DNA of 5,726 nucleotides, from assembly GCA_964424205.1 (NCBI GenBank), contig CAYRIF010000253.1, positions 1-5,726 of the forward strand, given 5' to 3'. Positions 1 through 5,186 of the stretch are shown here, piece by piece. Position numbers and translations under genes: made by a program. The notes under the pieces are model-generated. The model ran no database searches, had not been told where the DNA came from, and saw nothing but the letters and a program-made list of their open reading frames with translations. Position 1 is the stretch's first letter, and every line of letters starts with the position of its first letter. Source of the stretch: CAYRIF01 sp964424205. GTDB lineage: Bacteria; Bacteroidota; Bacteroidia; Cytophagales; Cyclobacteriaceae.

Positions 1-50
1 ATAATTTAATGACGAAAAATTTTAAAATGCGGAAGTTTTATATTAATTTG

Positions 51-79
51 TGGCGGGTATGAGAAAGTTCTCTGCAAGC
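51..79 (+). repeat. Bounding repeat copy A (left end of copper unit)
   Basis: This is the first of four related sequences sharing the core GTTCTC[T/A]GC followed by a second GC, preceded by a GC and a TAT/TAC element. Here the core is GTTCTCTGCAAGC (67-79), preceded by GGCGGGTATGAGAAA. It contains a small palindrome, GAGAA-ag-TTCTC (61-72). Its inverted partner with the same T variant in the core is at 3340-3365, just beyond the copper chaperone gene, so the pair brackets the three-gene copper unit. The similarity is directly visible; a role as a recombination or cassette boundary is inference. Confidence 0.55.
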
Positions 80-121
80 TAAAAAAACACCCGTGATAAA
101 ATTGAAGTATTCGGAAAAAAT

Positions 122-685
122 ATGACACCACTCTTTATAAAAAATATGGTTTGCAACCGCTGCATTATGGCGGTAAAAAGCGAATTGGATAAATTAGAAA
201 TTGATCCGACTGATGTACAATTAGGAGAAGTAACACTTGAAAAAGAACTCACAACACAAGAGAAAGAAAAACTTAGTAAAGCGTTGGTGTCATTAGGCTT
301 TGAAATGATTGACGATAAAAAAAGTCGCCTGATTGAGAAAATAAAAAATACCATCATTGATTTGGTACATCATCAAGGTAATGAAACTAAAACCAATCTT
401 TCAGATGTGTTAAGCAGTAAACTCTTTCACGATTACAATTACTTATCCAATCTATTCTCTGAAGTAGAAGGCACTACCATTGAAAAATATTTTATTGCTC
501 AAAAGATAGAAAAGGTAAAGGAACTATTGGTTTATGATGAATTGTCTTTGAGCGAAATCGCATTCCGCTTAAATTATTCAAGTGTTGCTTATTTGAGTAA
601 TCAGTTTAAAAAAGTAACAGGACTTTCCCCCAGTCATTTTAAAAAGATACGTGAAGACAGAAGAAAACCTTTGGATGAGGTATAA
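122..685 (+). CDS. AraC-family regulator with N-terminal metal-binding-like domain (probable copper-responsive activator)
   Basis: A 187-residue cytoplasmic transcription factor. Residues 1-65 resemble a heavy-metal-associated (HMA) ferredoxin-like domain: a hydrophobic first strand leads into MVCNRC (C11, C14), and the segment ends in LGFEMIDD like an HMA last strand. Residues about 75-180 form an AraC-type double helix-turn-helix, with the second recognition unit in LSLSEIAFRLNYSS (141-154) followed by YLSNQFKKVTGLSPSHFKK, the AraC signature. No separate sugar-binding domain is present. The ATG at 122 follows an A-rich leader and puts the CxxC at the usual place for an HMA domain. It precedes copA by 88 bp and a direct repeat that is a plausible operator. 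Proteins of this architecture are common beside Bacteroidota copper ATPases. Copper sensing through C11/C14 is inference; another soft metal such as silver is possible. Confidence 0.88.
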   Translation: MTPLFIKNMVCNRCIMAVKSELDKLEIDPTDVQLGEVTLEKELTTQEKEKLSKALVSLGFEMIDDKKSRLIEKIKNTIIDLVHHQGNETKTNLSDVLSSKLFHDYNYLSNLFSEVEGTTIEKYFIAQKIEKVKELLVYDELSLSEIAFRLNYSSVAYLSNQFKKVTGLSPSHFKKIREDRRKPLDEV

Positions 686-720
686 GTAAATCTTACAAAT
701 CATTTCCAAAATTCCACAAC
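686..720 (+). promoter_or_regulatory. Direct repeat 1, candidate operator upstream of copA
   Basis: This 35-bp sequence begins immediately after the regulator's stop codon and recurs at 2998-3032 with 32 of 35 bases identical, starting GTAAATCTTACAAATCA and continuing TTCCAAAATT and ACAAC. The first 11 bases form a small inverted repeat, GTAA-atc-TTAC. Two copies in the same position relative to two copper genes suggest a shared binding site, most simply for the AraC-type regulator encoded upstream. Starting 56 bases from the repeat's first base, both loci carry a degenerate -7-like octamer (CAATTTTG at 742-749 here, GAAATTTA in the second), a poor match to TAnnTTTG that would fit activator-dependent promoters. 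The repeat is seen; its function is inferred. Confidence 0.6.
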
Positions 721-773
721 GAAAAAACTACCCATTGTTGTCAATTTTGCATTGTAATTAAAACAATAGCAAT

Positions 774-2993
774 ATGGCAACAACAAATCAAAATACAGTT
801 ACACAAACTTTCCCTGTTTTGGGAATGACCTGTGCTTCTTGTGCGAGTAGTGCAGAAAGTATCGTAACACATCAAGAGGGAGTGGTAAATGCTTCTGTAA
901 ATTATGCTACAGGAAATCTTATCGTTGAATTTCTATCCAATGTAACCAATGCCGAAAATCTACGAAAAGCGGTTCAAGGTGTAGGATATGATTTATTAAT
1001 TGAAGACGAATCCAATCAACAGGAATCCCTTGAAGCCATTCACGAAAAGAAATTCAAAGAACTAAAAAGCAAAACTATTTGGGCTGTCATTTTTTCTTTG
1101 CCAGTGGTTGTAATCGGAATGTTTTTTATGGATATGCCTTATGCCAATGAAATTATGTGGGCATTTTCAACACCTGTTGTATTGTGGTTGGGCAGAGATT
1201 TCTTCGTTAATGCGTATAAGCAAGCCAAACACCGCAAAGCAAATATGGATACATTGGTAGCATTAAGTACGGGAATTGCCTATGTGTTTAGTGTGTTCAA
1301 TATGTTGTTTGCCGACTTTTGGCATCAAAGAGGATTACACGCACACGTATATTTTGAAGCCGCAGCCGTTATCATCGCTTTTATTTTGTTGGGGAAGTTA
1401 TTGGAAGAAAAAGCCAAAGGGAATAGTTCATCTGCCATTAAAAAACTGATGGGCTTGCAACCAAAAACGGTTGTTGTTATTCAAGCAAATGGCACAGAAA
1501 AACAGACCGCTATTGAAAATGTAAAAGTTAATGCTGTCATCTTAGTAAAACCGGGCGAAAAGATTGCAGTGGACGGAATGGTCATTTCGGGCAATTCTTA
1601 TGTAGATGAGAGTATGCTGAGTGGAGAACCTGTGCCAGTTTTGAAAAAAGAAAACGAAAAAGTATTTGCAGGAACCATCAATCAAAAAGGTAGTTTCCAA
1701 TTTAAAGCTGTAAAAGTCGGTAAAGAAACAATGCTTGCCCAAATCATCAAAATGATTCAGGACGCCCAAGGAAGCAAAGCACCTGTGCAGAAATTGGTGG
1801 ATAAAATAGCAGGAATTTTTGTACCTGTGGTAATGGGCATTGCATTACTTACCTTTATTGTTTGGATGATTTTTGGTGGTGATAATGCCCTAGTTCAAGG
1901 GTTATTGGCTGCCGTTACAGTCTTGGTAATTGCTTGTCCGTGTGCTTTGGGATTAGCCACACCTACTGCCATAATGGTAGGCGTTGGCAAAGGTGCCGAA
2001 CAAGGTATTTTAATAAAAGATGCCGAAAGCTTGGAGTTAGCCAAAAAGGTAGATGCCATTATTTTAGACAAGACAGGAACCATTACCGAAGGTCGTCCGC
2101 AAGTTACAGGCATTCAATGGATGAATAATGACGATAGCACAAAAGCTATTCTTTTAAGTATTGAAAAGCAATCTGAACACCCATTAGCAGAAGCGGTTGT
2201 AAAATATTTGAATGGTGTTGAGTCAATTTTACTTTCCAATTTCGAGAGTATTACAGGTAAAGGAGCAAAAGCAGACTATAATATCGAAAGCTATTTTGTA
2301 GGAAACAAAAAGTTATTATTTGAAAACAACATCAGTATTCCCGAAGAATTACAACACCAAGCAGATGAATGGAGCAAACTATCCAAAACCGTTATTTGGT
2401 TTTCGGACAGCAAACAAGCCCTTTCTGTAATTGCTATTTCCGATAAAATAAAAGAAACATCTGCACAAGCTATTCTAGAAATACAAGATATGGGCATTGA
2501 TTTGTTTATGCTCACAGGCGATAATGAAGCGACAGCAAAAGCCATTGCCGAGCAAACAGGTGTTAAGCATTACAAAGCCGAAGTATTGCCACAGCACAAA
2601 GCCGATTTTGTAAAAGAACTGCAAGAGCAAGGCAAAACAGTAGCAATGGTGGGTGACGGCATAAATGATAGTACAGCATTAGCAACTGCAGATGTGAGTA
2701 TCGCAATGGGAAAAGGAAGCGATTTAGCAATGGATGTAGCCAAGATGACTATTATTTCATCCGATCTGACTAAAATACCACAAGCCATTAAGTTGTCTAA
2801 ACAAACGGTAGCTACCATAAAACAAAATCTATTTTGGGCATTTATTTACAACCTTATCGGTATTCCTATTGCAGCAGGAATTCTATATCCAATCAACGGT
2901 TTCTTATTAAACCCAATGATTGCGGGTGCAGCAATGGCAATGAGTAGCGTGAGTGTAGTAAGTAATAGTTTGCGATTGAAATGGAAAAAGTAA
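774..2993 (+). CDS. copA: Copper-exporting P1B-type ATPase (CopA)
   Basis: A 739-residue inner-membrane pump that couples ATP hydrolysis to export of Cu(I) (possibly Ag(I)) from the cytoplasm. One N-terminal HMA domain carries GMTCASC (17-23; C20, C23). Membrane helices cluster at about 102-118, 128-145, 160-180, 192-208, 345-366, 374-396, 685-703 and 711-730. The actuator domain has SGEP (283-286). The transmembrane metal site is CPC (388-390), backed by YN at 692-693 and M723-S724-S725, the Cu(I) set. The phosphorylation motif is DKTGT (D432), the nucleotide-binding domain has SEHP (467-470), and the hinge has TGDN (581-584) and GDGIND (627-632). GDGIND is followed by STAL, without the proline common there in many P-ATPases. 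Length and motif order are complete, so the pump should be functional. The ATG at 774 follows an A-rich leader. It lies between the regulator and chaperone genes with a candidate operator on each side. Confidence 0.96.
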   Translation: MATTNQNTVTQTFPVLGMTCASCASSAESIVTHQEGVVNASVNYATGNLIVEFLSNVTNAENLRKAVQGVGYDLLIEDESNQQESLEAIHEKKFKELKSKTIWAVIFSLPVVVIGMFFMDMPYANEIMWAFSTPVVLWLGRDFFVNAYKQAKHRKANMDTLVALSTGIAYVFSVFNMLFADFWHQRGLHAHVYFEAAAVIIAFILLGKLLEEKAKGNSSSAIKKLMGLQPKTVVVIQANGTEKQTAIENVKVNAVILVKPGEKIAVDGMVISGNSYVDESMLSGEPVPVLKKENEKVFAGTINQKGSFQFKAVKVGKETMLAQIIKMIQDAQGSKAPVQKLVDKIAGIFVPVVMGIALLTFIVWMIFGGDNALVQGLLAAVTVLVIACPCALGLATPTAIMVGVGKGAEQGILIKDAESLELAKKVDAIILDKTGTITEGRPQVTGIQWMNNDDSTKAILLSIEKQSEHPLAEAVVKYLNGVESILLSNFESITGKGAKADYNIESYFVGNKKLLFENNISIPEELQHQADEWSKLSKTVIWFSDSKQALSVIAISDKIKETSAQAILEIQDMGIDLFMLTGDNEATAKAIAEQTGVKHYKAEVLPQHKADFVKELQEQGKTVAMVGDGINDSTALATADVSIAMGKGSDLAMDVAKMTIISSDLTKIPQAIKLSKQTVATIKQNLFWAFIYNLIGIPIAAGILYPINGFLLNPMIAGAAMAMSSVSVVSNSLRLKWKK

Positions 2994-2997
2994 TATA

Positions 2998-3032
2998 GTA
3001 AATCTTACAAATCAATTCCAAAATTGTACAAC
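2998..3032 (+). promoter_or_regulatory. Direct repeat 2, candidate operator upstream of the copper chaperone gene
   Basis: This is the second copy of the 35-bp repeat found after the regulator gene (686-720), again starting within a few bases of the preceding stop codon. Differences are one base after the first 17 and two near the end, which here create the palindrome TTGTACAA (3024-3031). Its presence suggests the chaperone gene has its own regulated promoter in addition to any read-through from copA. A weak -7-like octamer, GAAATTTA, lies at 3054-3061, at the same offset as in copy 1. Confidence 0.6.
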
Positions 3033-3094
3033 AATGAAGAATGGAATAGTAACGAAATTTACATCATTAAATAACAAATAAAATTTTTAAAACA

Positions 3095-3313
3095 ATGGAA
3101 AATAAAGTACTGAAATTCAAAACAAACCTCAATTGTGGAGGGTGCGTATCAAAAGTACAATCAGACTTTGACAATGCCGTAGGGGTTTGTCATTGGAATG
3201 TTGGCACTGACAATAGCGACAAAATCCTTACGGTAAGTTCAAAAGGAATTACCGAAGATGAAGTAATAAAAATTGTTCAAAGCAAAGGTTTTAAAGCAGA
3301 AGTTATCAGTTGA
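3095..3313 (+). CDS. CopZ-like copper chaperone (HMA-domain protein)
   Basis: A 72-residue stand-alone heavy-metal-associated domain, the usual size for CopZ/Atx1-type chaperones, which carry Cu(I) in the cytoplasm and hand it to CopA. The metal site is NCGGC (C14, C17) after a first strand VLKFKTNL. The usual GMTCxxC loop is replaced by NLNCGGC. The rest has the HMA pattern: a helix (VSKVQSDFD), a strand ending in the ILTVSS segment, and a second helix and strand (EDEVIKIVQSKGFKAEVIS). There is no signal peptide or membrane segment. It lies 101 bp downstream of copA, with its own copy of the direct repeat, and is followed by a strong terminator. The family call is secure; copper as the ligand is inferred from its neighbours. 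Confidence 0.88.
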   Translation: MENKVLKFKTNLNCGGCVSKVQSDFDNAVGVCHWNVGTDNSDKILTVSSKGITEDEVIKIVQSKGFKAEVIS

Positions 3314-3339
3314 TAGGATCCGATAAAATATTAAAAAAA

Positions 3340-3365
3340 GCCAGCAGAGAACAATGTGTATAAGC
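3340..3365 (-). repeat. Bounding repeat copy B (right end of copper unit)
   Basis: Read on the - strand, this begins GCTTATACACATT and continues GTTCTCTGCTGGC, matching the bounding family. The core carries the T variant, like its inverted partner at 51-79 on the other side of the copper genes. It begins 26 bp after the chaperone stop codon. With copy C (3453-3482) it forms the outer arms of a 143-bp imperfect palindrome. The sequence match is direct; boundary function is inferred. Confidence 0.55.
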
Positions 3366-3370
3366 AATAG

Positions 3371-3399
3371 CGGTTTAAGTGCAAACTTGAACCGTTTTT
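3371..3399 (+). terminator. Rho-independent terminator after the copper unit
   Basis: A 10-bp stem, CGGTTTAAGT (3371-3380) pairing with ACTTGAACCG (3385-3394) with one G-U pair, is closed by a GCAA (GNRA-type) tetraloop and followed by TTTTT (3395-3399). Outer bases AAGCAA (3362-3367) can also pair with TTGCTT (3398-3403) to extend the stem. It lies 58 bp after the chaperone stop and should end transcription of the copper genes before the next gene. Confidence 0.85.
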
Positions 3400-3452
3400 G
3401 CTTTTAATTAAGTATATTGTTTACCAAAAAGTAGCTGTGTAAAATCCACTAC

Positions 3453-3482
3453 TGCTCATACACGAGACCGTTCTCAGCAAGC
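3453..3482 (+). repeat. Bounding repeat copy C (left end of single-gene unit)
   Basis: The sequence starts TGCTCATACACGAGACC and ends GTTCTCAGCAAGC (3470-3482). It shares the core with copies A, B and D, but carries the A variant (CTCAGC), as does copy D on the other side of the next gene. The start codon of that gene lies 12 bp downstream. The CATACAC segment matches the TATACAC of copy B read on the opposite strand. Confidence 0.55.
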
Positions 3483-3494
3483 AAAATAAAGAAA

Positions 3495-4148
3495 ATGGAA
3501 ATAGCAGAATTGATTCTCGAATATATTAAAGTATTAGCTTGGCCTATTACCGTAATAGGAATATTGATAGCTTTTAGAAAGCGTATTTCACATCTTTTCA
3601 ACAGAACAAAAAAACTTGAACTTCCTGGTGGCATTTCTCTTGAAGTATTTGAGGAAAAGATTCAAGAAGCAAAAGAATTAGCAAAGAAAGTTGAAAAAGA
3701 AGAGAGGGCAGTACCTGAAGGCAAAACAAGAGGAATAAAGCCAATTAGGACAGATACTGAAGTAAATAAAAGGATGATTGAATTAGGTTTAAAACCTTCA
3801 CCAAGCGGACTGCAAATTTCCTATTACCATGATTTGGCAGTAACCGACTCAAGATTAGCATTAGCAGCATTAAGAATGGACATAGAATTGATGCTTAAAA
3901 ATTTGGCCAAAGGATTTAATATAGAAACTGAGGAACGTGAATCGATTGGAAGATTAAATAGAAAATTATTAGATAAAGGTGCCACAAGCCACAATCAATA
4001 TCAATTAATAAATAAAATGCTACAAATCTCAAATGCTGCTGTTCATGGAATCGAAATTAACGAAACTCAGGCTAATGAAGTCTTCGAGATAATGGAGATT
4101 CTAATTGAAGACTATAAATCATGGTTGTCATGGGGATTTGAAAGATAA
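3495..4148 (+). CDS. Membrane-anchored protein of unknown function with DUF4145/HEPN-like helical domain
   Basis: A 217-residue protein I cannot assign to a characterised family. A single hydrophobic helix (about residues 8-27, VLAWPITVIGILIAF) is followed by the basic stretch RKRISHLFNRTKK, predicting an N-terminal anchor with the rest cytoplasmic. Residues about 50-72 are a charged, coiled-coil-like helix rich in E and K. The C-terminal part (about 115-210) is helical and resembles DUF4145-type or HEPN-like domains, notably LQISNAAVHGIEI (176-188) followed by a long helix. The arginine of a catalytic HEPN RxxxxH motif is absent (S179 before NAAVH), so RNase activity is doubtful. The ATG follows AAAGAAA. 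The gene fills the space between two inverted bounding repeats, with 12 bp before the start and 1 bp after the stop. No function can be given. Confidence 0.8.
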   Translation: MEIAELILEYIKVLAWPITVIGILIAFRKRISHLFNRTKKLELPGGISLEVFEEKIQEAKELAKKVEKEERAVPEGKTRGIKPIRTDTEVNKRMIELGLKPSPSGLQISYYHDLAVTDSRLALAALRMDIELMLKNLAKGFNIETEERESIGRLNRKLLDKGATSHNQYQLINKMLQISNAAVHGIEINETQANEVFEIMEILIEDYKSWLSWGFER

Positions 4149-4149
4149 A

Positions 4150-4180
4150 GCAAGCTGAGAACAAGCGGTATGATGCCAGC
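4150..4180 (-). repeat. Bounding repeat copy D (right end of single-gene unit)
   Basis: On the + strand this reads GCAAGCTGAGAAC (4150-4162), then GTATGATGCCAGC (4168-4180). On the - strand it fits the family consensus, with the A variant of the core as in copy C. It starts one base after the stop codon of the gene at 3495-4148. GTTCTCAGC (3470-3478) and GCTGAGAAC (4154-4162) are exact 9-bp inverted repeats flanking that gene. The GC-richer stretch that follows (4176-4196) contains a short GCCT/AGGC inverted repeat. Confidence 0.55.
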
Positions 4181-4279
4181 CTTCCTTCGTCAGGCCGTCA
4201 CATACACACTCGCATTAATTGAAAAAGACAAATAGACATTGATTATAAAATATTGCTATTTATATCTTTCTAATACTTT

Positions 4280-4355
4280 TATATGTGATTTAATTCGTGT
4301 AAATAACAAGTTTGAATTGTTTTTTGTATCTTTGTAATGTTTATATATGTGATTT
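4280..4355 (+). promoter_or_regulatory. 12-bp direct repeats flanking the abiE promoter
   Basis: TATATGTGATTT occurs exactly at 4280-4291 and 4344-4355, 64 bp apart, on either side of the -7 element at 4327-4334. One copy is upstream of the promoter and the other is in the untranslated leader. This suits repression by the AbiEi-like protein encoded next, since type IV antitoxins of this family autoregulate. The repeat is seen; binding is inferred. Confidence 0.45.
4327..4334 (+). promoter_or_regulatory. Bacteroidota-type -7 promoter element for abiE genes
   Basis: TATCTTTG matches the Bacteroidota -7 consensus TAnnTTTG exactly and lies 45 bp upstream of the antitoxin ATG. No convincing -33 TTTG is found at the usual spacing; TTTG at 4311-4314 is only 12 bp away. 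The promoter may be weak or rely on the -7 element alone. Confidence 0.5.
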
Positions 4356-4379
4356 TAAAGATAATAATAGCAATTTTCA

Positions 4380-5186
4380 ATGAAATTAGAATGGGGCATA
4401 ATAAAGAGATTCTCTCAAAATGATACACCATGTTTTTCAACAGAGGATGCTCGGGAAGAATTCAAAAATATTAGTTCATCACACTTGACCAATACTCTAA
4501 TGAGAATGGTGAAGAGCAATATGCTCATCCGTCTTAAAAGAGGATTATACTATATCATACCCCTTGAACATAATAGCCAAAAGTTTATACCGAATTGGCA
4601 TTTGGTAGCTAAGTATTTAATGCGAAATAAAAACTATTACATTGGTTATTACTCTGCGCTTCAAATACACAAACTAATAACTCAACCTAGCTTGACAGAA
4701 ATTGTGGTGACGGATGTTCAAATAAAACCGAGCAACATCAAAATCCAAGGAGTTAGGTTCCAGTTCGTTTATCACAAAAAAGATAGATTCTTTGGAGTAA
4801 GGAACACATGGATTGACAATTACAATAAGGTTAAATGTAGTGATCTTGAGAAAACCTTAGTTGATTCATTTAATAACCCACATTACAGCAATGGAATAGT
4901 TGAGATTGCAAAAGCAGTTTATGAAACACGAAACAAAATCGACCAGAGCAAAATAATGGACTACTTTACTAGATTGGGCAGCAAAGTAGCAGCAAGAAGA
5001 TATGTATTCATTTGTAACCTTTTAGAAATAAGTTCATCATATCATGAAAGTTTATTACAAAACAACCTGACTGGGTCATTTCTTCGGTTGGACACATCGG
5101 CACCTGATGAAGGAAAAATCAACACTAGATATGAATTAAAAATTAATCGTGATATAAACACGATAAAAGAAGCAATGTACACATGA
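4380..5186 (+). CDS. AbiEi-like antitoxin / transcriptional repressor (type IV toxin-antitoxin)
   Basis: A 268-residue protein with the AbiEi layout. Residues 1-60 form a winged helix-turn-helix (SSSHLTNTLMRMVKSNMLIRLKRGLYYI), used in this family for autoregulation. The following antitoxin domain has the conserved YYIGYYSALQIHKL (86-99) and KCSDLEKTLVDSFNNPHYSNG (152-172), matching the family's SDxExTLxD region. Known AbiEi proteins counter AbiEii without stable contact and repress their own operon. The ATG at 4380 is preceded by an AT-rich leader with no clear Shine-Dalgarno site. The stop overlaps the toxin start by 4 bp (ATGA, 5183-5186), indicating translational coupling. The gene is full length and intact, whereas its partner is broken. 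Confidence 0.87.
   Translation: MKLEWGIIKRFSQNDTPCFSTEDAREEFKNISSSHLTNTLMRMVKSNMLIRLKRGLYYIIPLEHNSQKFIPNWHLVAKYLMRNKNYYIGYYSALQIHKLITQPSLTEIVVTDVQIKPSNIKIQGVRFQFVYHKKDRFFGVRNTWIDNYNKVKCSDLEKTLVDSFNNPHYSNGIVEIAKAVYETRNKIDQSKIMDYFTRLGSKVAARRYVFICNLLEISSSYHESLLQNNLTGSFLRLDTSAPDEGKINTRYELKINRDINTIKEAMYT

Larger units (their letters stand above)
4252..4374. repeat. Inverted repeat spanning the abiE promoter region
   Basis: ATTGCTATT (4252-4260) and its exact reverse complement AATAGCAAT (4366-4374) flank the region just upstream of the antitoxin gene; the second arm ends 5 bp before the start codon. Inside lie two direct repeats and a -7 element. AbiEi proteins are known to bind repeated sequences at their own promoters, so these are operator candidates. 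A 9-bp match in AT-rich DNA could also arise by chance. Confidence 0.35.

Noticed and set aside
43..50. TTAATTTG as a -7 element for the regulator gene
   Set aside because: One mismatch to TAnnTTTG and no -33 partner; such octamers are frequent in AT-rich DNA.
9..62. 18-codon + strand frame at the window start ending at TGA
   Set aside because: Too short to support as a gene; it could be the tail of an upstream gene outside the window, but nothing shows this.
79..357. Minus-strand open frame of 92 codons opposite the regulator gene
   Set aside because: It overlaps a clearly coding + strand gene and its translation is low-complexity serine/phenylalanine, typical of an antisense shadow.
1542..2818. 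Several open frames on the minus strand and one + strand out-of-frame (1934-2128) inside copA
   Set aside because: copA is complete with all P-type ATPase motifs; these frames have no recognisable domains and are shadows.
3340..3482. Canonical integron attC site
   Set aside because: The RYYYAAC and GTTRRRY consensus boxes are not met (GAG/CTC beside AAC/GTT) and no integrase is in the window; only a resemblance is claimed.
3449..3634. Minus-strand 61-codon frame across the start of the membrane protein gene
   Set aside because: It runs through the bounding repeat and the opposite strand of a better-supported gene, with no family resemblance.
4020..4060. Catalytic HEPN RNase motif in the protein at 3495-4148
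   Set aside because: The RxxxxH arginine is replaced by serine (S179 before NAAVH), so a nuclease call is not supported.
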